Positions 8,075-16,377 of a stretch of DNA of 64,000 bases are shown in pieces (position 1 is the stretch's first letter; every line of letters begins with the position of its first letter). The notes under the pieces were generated by a model that was given only the letters and a program-made list of their open reading frames with translations, did not search any database and was not told where the DNA came from. Location of the stretch: NCBI RefSeq assembly GCF_004765785.1, contig NZ_SBIT01000001.1, positions 434,001 to 498,000 on the forward strand, given 5' to 3'. The position numbers and the translations under genes are program-made. This DNA comes from Halorussus ruber (GTDB lineage Archaea > Halobacteriota > Halobacteria > Halobacteriales > Haladaptataceae).

Positions 8075-8517
8075 TGAAAGACGAAGAGGGGAAGAACCAC
8101 CCCCACCTCCTCATGCTTGATGGATTCGATGGCGAGGTCGACGGGGAACTGAAGTACCAGAAAATCCTCTACAAATATCGGGTGAACGCACTCGAAGAGG
8201 AAGACTGGGGTTTTACGAGAGAACGTTGGGGCCCAACCGACCCGGGTTTCACTGAAATCATGCAGTCACTGGAGGACCTAAACCTCGCGGAAATAGACGA
8301 GAACGACCGGATACACATCTTTCGACTCACAAACGCGGGGGAAGAAGTGGCAGATGGCCTCAAACGAGGTCTCAGTAAGTTGGACCCAGGATTTAGTTCC
8401 CGGGTTCAGACAATTATGGGTATTGCTGAAACCGACAAGGACCGCTCCGGGTCGGAGATCGTTGAAGACGAAGTTGTGCAGGATGCGAAAGAGGAGACAG
8501 AGCAGTCACAGGTGTAG
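8074..8517 (+). CDS. Probable winged-helix partner of the SMC-like ATPase
   Basis: The 147-residue acidic protein has a pattern typical of winged-helix modules: an early helix (KYQKILYKYRVNAL), a WGPTDPGF turn, a recognition-type helix (FTEIMQSLEDLNLAEI) and a wing ending in FRLTNAGEEVADGL. The last 40 residues are disordered and Glu/Asp-rich. The gene overlaps the ATPase stop by one base, so production is probably coupled. SMC-type complexes usually have small winged-helix subunits (MukE/ScpB-like), so a structural partner is plausible; a transcription regulator of the islet is the alternative. No family was recognised with certainty. Confidence 0.65.
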   Translation: MKDEEGKNHPHLLMLDGFDGEVDGELKYQKILYKYRVNALEEEDWGFTRERWGPTDPGFTEIMQSLEDLNLAEIDENDRIHIFRLTNAGEEVADGLKRGLSKLDPGFSSRVQTIMGIAETDKDRSGSEIVEDEVVQDAKEETEQSQV

Positions 8518-8861
8518 GCGAATACGGACGTACACTTACTTATCGGACGTTTCACGCCGAGATGGCGTGACGAAAATTGTGACTCTCAGCCGGAAATTTC
8601 GCAGACTGAGTTACCTCATACGCGCATGTGTGTACTTCGGTAATGTTCTAACAGGTGGGGAACTTCATAGAGTCGATGGTTCGTTCCCCCTCGACTTCGA
8701 TATGGGAAACACTCTAGGTGGCAGACCCACTACTCCAAGGTGAAGCCGACCACGCCGGGTGGATTGGACAGTATCAACCGCTGACTTGGTGAGTTGGAAA
8801 CGAGGTAGAACTCCACCGTATCCACGTCTGGTGGTTAACTACTCGCCACGAACAGAGTGAA
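8518..8861. other. Gene-free right flank of the islet
   Basis: No credible gene. Bases 8655-8697 can fold into a stem with ggggaac / gttcccc arms, which may end the islet transcript. The remaining sequence keeps the lower G+C of the islet up to the tRNA. Confidence 0.5.
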
Positions 8862-8936
8862 TGGGTCGGGGCGGATTCGAACCGCCGACCTGCTCCGTGT
8901 GAAGGAGCTGTCATAACCGGACTAGACTACCGACCC
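8862..8936 (-). tRNA. tRNA-Val (anticodon CAC)
   Basis: All four arms fold: acceptor gggtcgg/ccgaccc, D arm gtc/gac, anticodon stem gctcc/ggagc with loop ttcacac (anticodon CAC, reads GUG), variable loop aggtc, T arm ggcgg-ttcgaat-ccgcc and discriminator A. It is 75 nt long, CCA is not encoded, and there is no intron. Its 3' end carries the att-like repeat that is duplicated at 5533-5567. Confidence 0.95.
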
Positions 8937-9047
8937 GCGCATTCCATGCTTTCCCCTTCCGGGACTTAAGACTTACTTTACGCTCGGAAAATCGGCCGTC
9001 GTCCGAGACTTTTCCCGAGGAGTCCCCTCGAAACGGTCTCGAACACC

Positions 9048-9281
9048 TCACACCCGGCGGCGGGCCTTTCGCACGGCGCGTCGAGCGCGGTCCACGGCCT
9101 CGTCCTCGGTCGCTTTCAGTTCGGCGAGCCACTTCTCGCGGCGGGTCGTGACCTCTTTCTCGCGGCCGGTGGCCGTCCGGAGGCGGCGCTCGACCGGGGT
9201 TAACTCCTCGCGCAGGCCGCGGGTGAGGTGCTTGCCAGCGCGGCGGGCGTAGTACCAGGCGTCCTCGAAATGTTTGTTCAT
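9048..9281 (-). CDS. DUF7553-like small basic helical protein
   Basis: The 77-residue protein starts at the ATG giving MNKHFEDAWYYARRAG; the longer reading with MRD is less likely. It is one long charged amphipathic helix rich in Arg/Lys/Glu, as in the haloarchaeal DUF7553 family (from memory). It is unusual here in being basic at the C-terminus (RRAVRKARRRV). Nucleic-acid or membrane association is possible. Its function is unknown. Confidence 0.7.
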   Translation of the reverse strand: MNKHFEDAWYYARRAGKHLTRGLREELTPVERRLRTATGREKEVTTRREKWLAELKATEDEAVDRARRAVRKARRRV

Positions 9282-9775
9282 ATCTCGCACACCATTGTGT
9301 TCTTACGGGAAGGACAGATATAGCTTTTACCCTCGTTCGGACCGCGCCGAAGTCCCTGTTCCGCGCGCGAGTCGGCGGTTTCGGGACTCGATTCGCCTCA
9401 CAGAACACCTCTACATTTGCTAAGAACAATTATTTATTTGTTTAGAAATTGTTTTTATTTCTTTCTGGTGGTGGTTCACTCGACGGAGCCAACCCGTGAC
9501 CGCCACCGCGCCCCGTGCCTCCTCGCCCGCCTTGCGCTCACTTCGTTCGCGCAGGACGGCCGCGACCCGATGACTAGCACACCGGTCGCGTCCGGTAGAT
9601 GGTCACGCCGACCGCACCCCGTCGATTTCCACAACGACCGCGTCCCGCGAACCGGGAAAATCCACGACGCTCGGTTGCTCGGCGAGGACCGCGAATCCCC
9701 GTCGTCGGCACCAATTCCGTCAAACTCCCGTGCCGTGTCAAAAACTGTTTATCGGCAGGAGGCTACAGTCCGGGT
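9282..9775. other. Gene-free stretch with A+T-rich island
   Basis: No gene is supported. Bases 9415-9472 are very A+T-rich (gctaagaacaattattta, gtttagaaattg) and resemble other islands in the window. Bases 9495-9570 hold G+C-rich sequence similar to intergenic repeat fragments (gcgctcacttcgttcgcg). The frame of the MBL gene stays open upstream to 9599, but the protein begins convincingly at 9776. Confidence 0.55.
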
Positions 9776-10765
9776 ATGTTCACGCGGCTCTCGATACCGA
9801 CGCCGTTCCAGGTCGGCCCAGTCAACGCCTACCTCGCCGGGCGGACGCTGGTCGACCCCGGACCGGGAAGCGAGGAGGCGTGGGCGGCCCTGCTCGACGG
9901 CCTCGAAGCCCGCGGGCTGGGACCGACCGACGTGGAACAAGTGCTTGTGACCCACCCGCATCCGGACCACTTCGGACTGGCGAGCCGACTCCGCGAGGAG
10001 GGGGCGCGAGTCGTCGCCAGTCCGACCACCGCGGAGGTCATCGCCGACTTCGGCGCGCGACTCGACTACGAGCAGTCGTACTTCGTGGACATGTTCGAGC
10101 GCCACGGGATGGCCCGCGAGACTGCCGAGACCGTCACCGACCTGCCCGAGGTCTTCCTCAAGGTCGCGCCCGGCGTCGAGACTGACCGCCGACTCGAAGA
10201 CGGCGAGACCGTCGAGGTCGCGGACACCGGCGTCACCGCCGAGGCCGTCCAAGGTCACGCACCCGGCGAGACCATCTTCACCTTCGAGACCGACGCCGAG
10301 TTGCGGGCCATCGTCGGCGACCACGTGCTGGCCGACATCACGCCCAATCCCCTGCTCCAGCCGCCCGTTCCCGAGGAGAGCGCGTCCGGCGCGGGAGCCA
10401 GCGCCCCGATACACGGCGAGCGCCCGCGGGTCCTCCCGGCGTTCAACCGCTCGCTGGCGACCCTCCGCGACCGGGAGTTCGACCGGTTCCTGCCGGGCCA
10501 CCGCGAGGAGATTCCGAACCCGACCGAGCGCATCGACCAGATTCTCGACGCCCACGAGGAGCGCACCGAGAACGTCAAGGAAATCGTCGCGGACGGCCCG
10601 ACCACCGCGGTCGAGGTCATGGAAGAGCTGTTCAACGACCTGCCCGCGACCGAGTACTTCTCGGGCATGAGCGAGGCGGTCGGCCACCTCGACGTGCTGG
10701 ACGAGCGCGGCGAGGTAGACGCCCGCGAGCAGGGTGGCGTGGTCGTCTGGGAGGTGGCGGCGTGA
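9776..10765 (+). CDS. MBL-fold metallo-hydrolase with C-terminal helical domain
   Basis: The 329-residue protein carries the zinc motif THPHPDH (residues 59-65, the HxHxDH signature), then a metal-ligand region (VQGHAPGETIF, VGDHVL) and LPGHREE near the end of the catalytic domain. A winged-helix-like tail (FNDLPATEYFSGMSEAVGHL) follows. This tail type occurs in LACTB2/glyoxalase-II-like haloarchaeal proteins. Substrate unknown, probably a thioester or phosphoester. Its TGA overlaps the GTG of the adenine deaminase (GTGA), so the two form an operon. Confidence 0.85.
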   Translation: MFTRLSIPTPFQVGPVNAYLAGRTLVDPGPGSEEAWAALLDGLEARGLGPTDVEQVLVTHPHPDHFGLASRLREEGARVVASPTTAEVIADFGARLDYEQSYFVDMFERHGMARETAETVTDLPEVFLKVAPGVETDRRLEDGETVEVADTGVTAEAVQGHAPGETIFTFETDAELRAIVGDHVLADITPNPLLQPPVPEESASGAGASAPIHGERPRVLPAFNRSLATLRDREFDRFLPGHREEIPNPTERIDQILDAHEERTENVKEIVADGPTTAVEVMEELFNDLPATEYFSGMSEAVGHLDVLDERGEVDAREQGGVVVWEVAA

Positions 10766-12498
10766 ACGACCTCCAGTCGGTCGCGCTCGGCGACGAGACG
10801 GCCGACCTCGTCATCACGGGCGGTCGGGTCTGCCTGCCCGAGAAGGGCGAGTTCCAGTCCCGGGACGTGGTCGTGGTGGACGACCGAGTCGCCGCGCTCC
10901 CCGAGGACGCCGACCCCGTCGTCGGCGAGGAGACGCAGGTCATCACCGCGAGCAACCGGGTCGTCGCGCCGGGGTTCGTGGACGCCCACACCCACCTCGA
11001 CCTCCACCAGACGTTCGAGAACGCGTACCACTACGTCGTGGAGGGCGGCACCACGACCGTCGTCTCGGAGGTCACGGGCTACGGCCCGGCCTTCGGCGCG
11101 GAGGGCGTCGAGCAGTTCCTCGCCGCCACCTCCTACCTCCCGGTCCGGGTCCGAGCAGTCGTCCCGCCCCAACCCCTGCTCGACACCTTCGAACCCCCGC
11201 GAGACGAGGGCGAGGACGCCGAGGCGCTCGTGGACCTCCTCTCGGACGACCGCGTGGTCGGGGTCGGCGAGACCGACTGGATTCACGCGGTCGGCCGGGA
11301 CACCCCCGCGGAGCGCCTCTACGAGCGCGCCGACGCCGAGGACAAGACCGTCTCGGGCCACGCCGCGGGCTGTTCGGGCGAGAAGCTCTCTGCGTTCGCC
11401 ACCATCATCGACGACGACCACGAGGCCATCTCCGGCGAGGACGTCATCGAGCGCGTCGAGAACGGCATCCACGCCATCGGGCGCTACGGCTCGATTCGTG
11501 ACGATATGGAAGCCATCGGCGAGGCCTACCCCCACGTCCCGACCGCGGAACTCTCGCTGTCGACCGACGGGATGTGGCCCCGCGAACTCATCGGCGAGGG
11601 CTACATGGACGTGGTGGTCCGCCGGGCCATCGAGGAGGGCGTCGAACCCGCGGACGCCATCCGGATGGCGACCCTGAACCCGGCCCGCCACTTCGGACTG
11701 GCCGAGGAGGGAGTCGGGTCCCTGTCGCCCGGAAGCGTCGCGGACATCGTCCTCATCGACGACCTCGACACGGTGAACGTCACCACGGTCGTCTCCGGCG
11801 GCGAGGTCGTCTACAACAAGGGCGAGTCGAAGGTCGCGCCCCGGACCCACGAGTACCCCGACCGCTTCTACGACTCGGTGAACGTCTCGACCGACCCCGA
11901 ACAGTTCCGGGTCCCGGCCGACGCCGCGAACGACGACGGCGAGATTCGGGCGGTCGAGTACCGCGGCGGCCTCCTCTCGGGCGAAACCGTCGTCTCTCCT
12001 CCCGAGGAGGACGGCGAACTCGTCGCCGACCCCGAGGAGGACCTCCTGAAGGCGACCCTGCTGGACAGGCATCCCAAAGGCGATGGAACCGGATTCACCG
12101 GGTTCGTCACCGGCCTCGGCCTCGACTCGGGCGCGGTCGCAACCAGCGTGGTCTGGGAGACCACCGGCGTCCTCGCAGTCGGCACCAACGACGAGGACGT
12201 GCGGACCGCGGTCTCACACGTCGAGGAGATGGGCGGCGGCTGGGCCGTGGTCGAGTCCGGCGAGGTCGTGGCGGAACTCCCGACGAGAGTCGCGGGCGTC
12301 TGCTCGGACCTCGAAGTCGAGGAGACCGCGAAGCTCTACGACGCCGTCGAATCCGCGCTCCGGCGACTCGGTGCCGAGGGCGACCGGCCCATGCTCGCGG
12401 TCCAGACGATGACCTTCCCCGGCGTCCCGCAACTCAAGTTCTCCTTCTCGGGCTACGCCGACATCATGCACCGTGAAATCGTCGGGCTGAAGCCCTGA
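10762..12498 (+). CDS. ade: Adenine deaminase
   Basis: The 578-residue amidohydrolase converts adenine to hypoxanthine in purine salvage. The first metal site is DAHTHLD with His76 and His78. Other ligands are in VGETDW and SGHAAG, and the catalytic acid region is LSTDGMWP. The second half holds the adenine-deaminase-specific C-terminal domain ending in a GYADIMHREIVGLKP tail. The length fits bacterial and archaeal AdeC (about 550-600). GTG start overlapping the MBL gene by 4 bases implies coupled translation. Confidence 0.92.
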   Translation: MNDLQSVALGDETADLVITGGRVCLPEKGEFQSRDVVVVDDRVAALPEDADPVVGEETQVITASNRVVAPGFVDAHTHLDLHQTFENAYHYVVEGGTTTVVSEVTGYGPAFGAEGVEQFLAATSYLPVRVRAVVPPQPLLDTFEPPRDEGEDAEALVDLLSDDRVVGVGETDWIHAVGRDTPAERLYERADAEDKTVSGHAAGCSGEKLSAFATIIDDDHEAISGEDVIERVENGIHAIGRYGSIRDDMEAIGEAYPHVPTAELSLSTDGMWPRELIGEGYMDVVVRRAIEEGVEPADAIRMATLNPARHFGLAEEGVGSLSPGSVADIVLIDDLDTVNVTTVVSGGEVVYNKGESKVAPRTHEYPDRFYDSVNVSTDPEQFRVPADAANDDGEIRAVEYRGGLLSGETVVSPPEEDGELVADPEEDLLKATLLDRHPKGDGTGFTGFVTGLGLDSGAVATSVVWETTGVLAVGTNDEDVRTAVSHVEEMGGGWAVVESGEVVAELPTRVAGVCSDLEVEETAKLYDAVESALRRLGAEGDRPMLAVQTMTFPGVPQLKFSFSGYADIMHREIVGLKP

Positions 12499-12520
12499 AA
12501 ACCGGGGGTCTGCTCGGTCA

Positions 12521-12805
12521 TCACTCTTCGAGCATCTCTTCTTCGGCCCCCGCGTCGCCGCCTCCGCCCTCCGGTGTCTGTGTCTGGGCCGTACTCGCTT
12601 GTTCGGAGTGCTGTCCCTCGGGATGCTCTCGGATGGTCCGAATCTGCTCGTAGGGGAAGAAGTTCCGGCCTGCCTCGCGGTCCAGCCAGACCCCGGTGTC
12701 GTAGAACTCCAACTTGTGGCCCTTGACCGGGGAAGTGACTTCTCGCTTGCCGCCTTGCTCGCCGTGTCGTTGCACCAGGTATACGGAGTAGACACTCTCG
12801 GACAT
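12521..12805 (-). CDS. Haloarchaeal hypothetical protein
   Basis: A 94-residue protein with a folded-looking first 60 residues (SVYLVQRHGEQGG, KLEFYDTGVWLDREAGRNFF, YEQIRTI) and a disordered Gln/Gly/Glu-rich tail. The mix of beta strands and PYEQIRTIREH suggests a small PH-like or SH3-like domain. I do not recognise the family. Convergent with adenine deaminase, 22 bp between stops. Confidence 0.65.
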   Translation of the reverse strand: MSESVYSVYLVQRHGEQGGKREVTSPVKGHKLEFYDTGVWLDREAGRNFFPYEQIRTIREHPEGQHSEQASTAQTQTPEGGGGDAGAEEEMLEE

Positions 12806-12895
12806 CGCACCGGGAGTACGACGGACCCGGCGAAAAGTGTGTGGGTAACTACCACCCTAACGATTAATCAGGTCGCCGTGGTACCGCGAGTCGGT

Positions 12896-13495
12896 ATGAG
12901 AACGACTGGCGCGGCGCTGGTGCTGGCCGTCCTCCTCGCGGTCGCTCCGCTCGCCGCGAGTCAAGAGACCGCGACGACGCGACAATCGGACCTCGACCTC
13001 CGCGAGGCCAACGTCGTGGGCGTCGAGTTCGAGCGAGGAGACGGCGACGACAGGAGCTTCGACGTCTCGGTGACGCTCTACCACGACGACGACGGCGAAC
13101 CGGGCTACGCCGACCGCTGGCAGGTCGAGACCCTGAACGGGACCGAACTCGGCAGGCGGGAACTGCTCCACGCCCACGGCACCCGCCCGTTCACTCGCTC
13201 CGAGCGCATCTCGGTCCCCGAACCCGTCTCGCTGGTCGTCGTTCGCGGCCACGACCAGACCCACGGTCTCGGCGGGCAGGCGATGGTCGTGGACCTCCGG
13301 ACGGGCGCGACCGAGGCCGTCGAGCAGGGACCGGACGCGCGGAACTTCAGCGAGTGTACCGCGGTCCGGCGCGCGGTGAGCAGCGAGACGACGACTGCGA
13401 GCGCGACGACGACAACCGCGACTGCCGGACTCTCGTCCGAGACCGACCTCGTGGACTGTCCGTGGGAAAAAGCGGCGAATCGGACGACCGCGTGA
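12896..13495 (+). CDS. Secreted or membrane-anchored hypothetical protein
   Basis: The 199-residue protein begins with a signal peptide (MRTTGAALVLAVLLAVAPLAAS). The rest is a soluble beta-rich domain (VVGVEFERG, SVTLYHDDDGEPGYADRW, SLVVVRGHDQTHG), then a Thr/Ala linker. Two cysteines (FSECTAV, LVDCPWEK) could form a disulfide outside the cell. The start at 12896 is set by the signal peptide; the frame is open further upstream. Family not recognised. Confidence 0.7.
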   Translation: MRTTGAALVLAVLLAVAPLAASQETATTRQSDLDLREANVVGVEFERGDGDDRSFDVSVTLYHDDDGEPGYADRWQVETLNGTELGRRELLHAHGTRPFTRSERISVPEPVSLVVVRGHDQTHGLGGQAMVVDLRTGATEAVEQGPDARNFSECTAVRRAVSSETTTASATTTTATAGLSSETDLVDCPWEKAANRTTA

Positions 13496-13513
13496 CTGCC
13501 GAACCGACGCCGA

Positions 13514-15115
13514 CTATTCGCAGATCTGCTGAGCGATGGCGTCGAACGCGTCGTTTATCTCCTCGACGGTTTCGGCCTCCACGAAGTTATCACTCACCGG
13601 GTCGGACGCCATCTGGCGTAGCTGAGACCGGTCGGTCAACTGTGGGATTCCGATAGTCATCACTCGAACGCCCGCCGATTTCGCATCACGTGTCACCTGT
13701 ACCGGATTCGGACCGGGGGTGTTGTGTTGTCCATCCGCGAGAACGACCATGACCTTCTTCGAGTTCTGCCGACCGTTCGTCCTGAGTTCGTTCAGCGCGC
13801 GAGCGACACCGCCGCCTAAATTCGTGTCCCCACGAGCGTCGAGGTTTCGCGCGAGGGACCGGACACGTCCGAAGTTTCCGGTCAACCCCGAGTCCAAACT
13901 CACGCCGCTTGCAAAGGAGACGAGTCCGACCCGGTCGTTTCGAGCCAGCAGACCGACGAGATTTATCGCACCGGTCTTGGCCTGGTTGAATTTCCCAGTC
14001 TGTTCGGTCATCGAACCCGACCGGTCCAGAACCAGCATCACGTCGTTCCGAACAGGGTCGCAGTCCGGCCGGTCGCCTCCCCCGCAGGGCACCTCCGAGG
14101 GGTTCTTGTCCGTGAAGAGGTCGCGGGCGCTGACGGGCCGCCCGTCGAACCGGACGTTGTACTTGTCCATCCACTGCTCCGGAACCGAGAAAGCCCGGAG
14201 GTCGCCCGTGAAAGCGTAGCAGTTCCACTCGCCTCGGTTGAACCCGTTTACGCTACAGTGGTCGATGTCGTCCTCCGCATCGACCGTCACCACGTCCGAG
14301 TCGATGTTCGCCATCTCCGTCGCGTCGAGTTTCTCGATGTTCCCGCCGACCGCGAACTGATAGGGATACAGCCGGTCGTTGGGCGCGTTGATACAGAGTT
14401 CGTGTTCGACTCGACCGCCGCCGTCCTGACCGCCGCGGTCGTCGTCCTGCTGTCCGCCGCCCTGCTGTCCGCCGCCTCCGCCTCGGCTACCGGGCCGGAC
14501 CTCGCTCCCGTTGTGGAACACGGTCGCCGGTCCGGCGAGTCGAAACTCGGAGACGTCCCCCGCGTACCGAAACTCGTCGGTGCCGCGTTTCGGCCCGACG
14601 TGACCGTATCCGCGGCCTCCTCGCACCTGGTCGCCGCTGTCCACCTGATTCAGCGAGTCCGTCACGCCGAACTCGTACACCGCGATGCCACCGCCGTCGC
14701 TCTCGATTCGAATCGTATTCGTGCCCTGTGCAGCCGGGAAATCGGCCCCGCTGACCGACCCCGAGGGGTGGGCGACGCCGCTCGTATTCAACCGATTGCC
14801 GTTTCGGTACACCGTCGCAGGCCCGGCGAGGACGAATCCGGTCAGTCGACCCGAATAGCTGAACGTGTCCGTCCCTCGCTTCGGTCCGACGTGTCCGTAG
14901 ACTCGGTTGCCGCGAACGTGGTCGCCCGAGTCCTCTTGACGGACTGACCCGCTGACGGTGAACTCGTACGCCGCGTGACCGCCCCCGTCTGACTCGACCC
15001 GAAGCGTGTCCGATTGAGCGCGCACGGCCGACGCCGACTGCGCGGCAAACGCTGCGAACCCCGCTGTTCCGAGGCCCTCCCTGAGGAATCGCCGTCTCGA
15101 AAACTCCCCCGACAT
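13514..15115 (-). CDS. Tat-exported von Willebrand factor A domain protein
   Basis: The 533-residue protein starts at 15115 with the twin-arginine signal SRRRFLREGLGTAGFAAF. Two repeated beta domains follow (each has YEF-x-VSG/VTD, VDSGDQVRG-like and GYGHVGPKRGTD motifs, about residues 30-115 and 120-200), then a Gly/Gln linker, a third related unit and a C-terminal VWA domain with an intact MIDAS start DRSGSM (364-369) and DTNLGGG. It should act outside the cell in metal-dependent adhesion or binding. Its repeats look like internal duplications. Monocistronic. Confidence 0.85.
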   Translation of the reverse strand: MSGEFSRRRFLREGLGTAGFAAFAAQSASAVRAQSDTLRVESDGGGHAAYEFTVSGSVRQEDSGDHVRGNRVYGHVGPKRGTDTFSYSGRLTGFVLAGPATVYRNGNRLNTSGVAHPSGSVSGADFPAAQGTNTIRIESDGGGIAVYEFGVTDSLNQVDSGDQVRGGRGYGHVGPKRGTDEFRYAGDVSEFRLAGPATVFHNGSEVRPGSRGGGGGQQGGGQQDDDRGGQDGGGRVEHELCINAPNDRLYPYQFAVGGNIEKLDATEMANIDSDVVTVDAEDDIDHCSVNGFNRGEWNCYAFTGDLRAFSVPEQWMDKYNVRFDGRPVSARDLFTDKNPSEVPCGGGDRPDCDPVRNDVMLVLDRSGSMTEQTGKFNQAKTGAINLVGLLARNDRVGLVSFASGVSLDSGLTGNFGRVRSLARNLDARGDTNLGGGVARALNELRTNGRQNSKKVMVVLADGQHNTPGPNPVQVTRDAKSAGVRVMTIGIPQLTDRSQLRQMASDPVSDNFVEAETVEEINDAFDAIAQQICE

Positions 15116-15238
15116 GTTAACCCAATCCACTTTCTGTTATTTAGTACATTCTGTATTTTTGACGACAGTACCGCGCGATAGTACGAACTCGACGGTCGAG
15201 TTACAGCAGAACGTTCCGCTCGAAAGACGACTCCGAGG

Positions 15239-15538
15239 TTACCGCGACCGGATGCGCGAGAGTCGGCCCCCAGACGCTTGCTCCTCGGCTTCGGCGGCCT
15301 CGCGCGCTCTCCGGTCTTTGAGTCGGTTGTAGGCGATGCCCGCGCCGACGACCAGCGCCATGATGGCGAGCGAGCGAAGTTTGGGCGCAATCGACGGTCG
15401 GTCGGTCCCGCCGCCGTCGGTCGTCGCGGCCCCGGACTTGCGCTTTCCCCCGAGCGAGAACGACCGCTCTTCGTCGCTTCCGGGGTTCGTGCTCCAACTG
15501 AACTCCGAGTCGTGGAAGTGGATTTCGAGAATTCCCAT
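15239..15538 (-). CDS. Small single-span membrane protein
   Basis: The 99-residue protein has a beta-like N-terminal part (MGILEIHFHDSEFSW), a linker, one membrane segment (about residues 56-72, SLAIMALVVGAGIAY) and a basic cytoplasmic tail (NRLKDRRAREAAEAEE). Family not recognised. Transcribed away from the methyltransferase at 15685. Confidence 0.65.
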   Translation of the reverse strand: MGILEIHFHDSEFSWSTNPGSDEERSFSLGGKRKSGAATTDGGGTDRPSIAPKLRSLAIMALVVGAGIAYNRLKDRRAREAAEAEEQASGGRLSRIRSR

Positions 15539-15684
15539 GCCCCGGAACTTCGCCGAGCGCGGACTTAGCGGTTGGGGCGGAGTGGGTGGGGTCGAGTGGT
15601 TGGGGCGGAGGAGGAGGAAGTGATAGGGGAGGCGGTCGGCTTCGACCGGCGAGATTTATCAGGTCCCCGCCAGAATCCCGCCTC

Positions 15685-16368
15685 ATGCAGACCTTCCTGA
15701 CGCTCGACTACGAGCAGGAAACCGCGATTCCGCCCGAGGAGGCCGACGTGCGAACCCCCGAGGCCTACGTCCGGCACTTCCTCGCCGAGTTCTCCGACGA
15801 GGGAGACGCCGTCTTCGACCCCTTCGCGGGGTTCGGCACCACCCTCGCCGTCGCCGAGGAGTTGGGCCGAGTGCCCTACGGCGTGGAGTACGAGGCCGAC
15901 CGCGCCGAGTTCGTCCGCGAGCGCATCGACCACTCCGAGAACGTGGTCTGTGGAGACGCACTCGACGTAGACCTCGCCGACGAGTTCCCGGCGTTCGACT
16001 GCTGTCTCACCTCGCCGCCCTACATGGAGCGGTCGATGGGGGTCAACCCCTTCCGGAACTACGCCGACGACAGCGAGAGCGACTACGAGACGTATCTGGC
16101 GGACCTCGCGGACCTGTTCGAGCGACTGGCTCTCCTCGCAAATCCGGACGCCAGCCTGCTCCTCGACGTGTCGAACATGAAGCACGCCGGGGAGGTCACC
16201 CCGCTGGCGTGGGACGTGGCGGAAGTCGCTTCCGAATCTTTCCACTTCGAGGGCGAAGTCGTCGTCGGCTGGGAGGGCGACGAGCAGGACGAGCGAGACG
16301 GCGGGCGGTACGGCTACGGCTACGACCACAGCTACTGTCTGGTGTTCAACGCGAAGAAGGCCGACTGA
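15685..16368 (+). CDS. Orphan DNA N4/N6-type methyltransferase
   Basis: The 227-residue protein has the SAM-binding motif DPFAGFGTT (residues 45-53) followed by the catalytic motif SPPY (110-113), i.e. order I then IV. The SPPY form is typical of N4-cytosine or N6-adenine amino methyltransferases. It is small and has no obvious separate target-recognition domain beyond the C-terminal third. No restriction nuclease lies nearby, so it is solitary. A role in RNA methylation by a related fold cannot be excluded. GTG/ATG choice: the ATG at 15685 follows closely after cgcctc and gives a sensible N-terminus. Confidence 0.8.
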   Translation: MQTFLTLDYEQETAIPPEEADVRTPEAYVRHFLAEFSDEGDAVFDPFAGFGTTLAVAEELGRVPYGVEYEADRAEFVRERIDHSENVVCGDALDVDLADEFPAFDCCLTSPPYMERSMGVNPFRNYADDSESDYETYLADLADLFERLALLANPDASLLLDVSNMKHAGEVTPLAWDVAEVASESFHFEGEVVVGWEGDEQDERDGGRYGYGYDHSYCLVFNAKKAD

Positions 16369-16377
16369 CTCGGCGGT

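Larger units (their letters stand above)
5568..8861. mobile_element. Low-G+C genomic islet at tRNA-Val (three-gene cassette)
   Basis: The islet lies between the near-identical repeats at 5533-5567 and 8859-8893, the latter being part of an intact tRNA-Val. Its genes are visibly richer in A+T and use A/T-ending codons far more than all neighbours, a sign of recent transfer. It carries only three genes and no recognisable integrase, so it is a non-autonomous or decayed element, or cargo left after loss of the recombination gene. Confidence 0.65.

Noticed and set aside
8354-8743. 129-codon frame overlapping the islet's third gene
   Set aside because: Overlaps the well-placed 147-residue gene in another frame and continues into non-coding sequence; Arg/Ser-rich shadow.
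10255-12072. 605-codon leftward frame opposite adenine deaminase
   Set aside because: Antisense shadow of two well-supported genes; composition is Val/Gly/Asp-rich without motifs.
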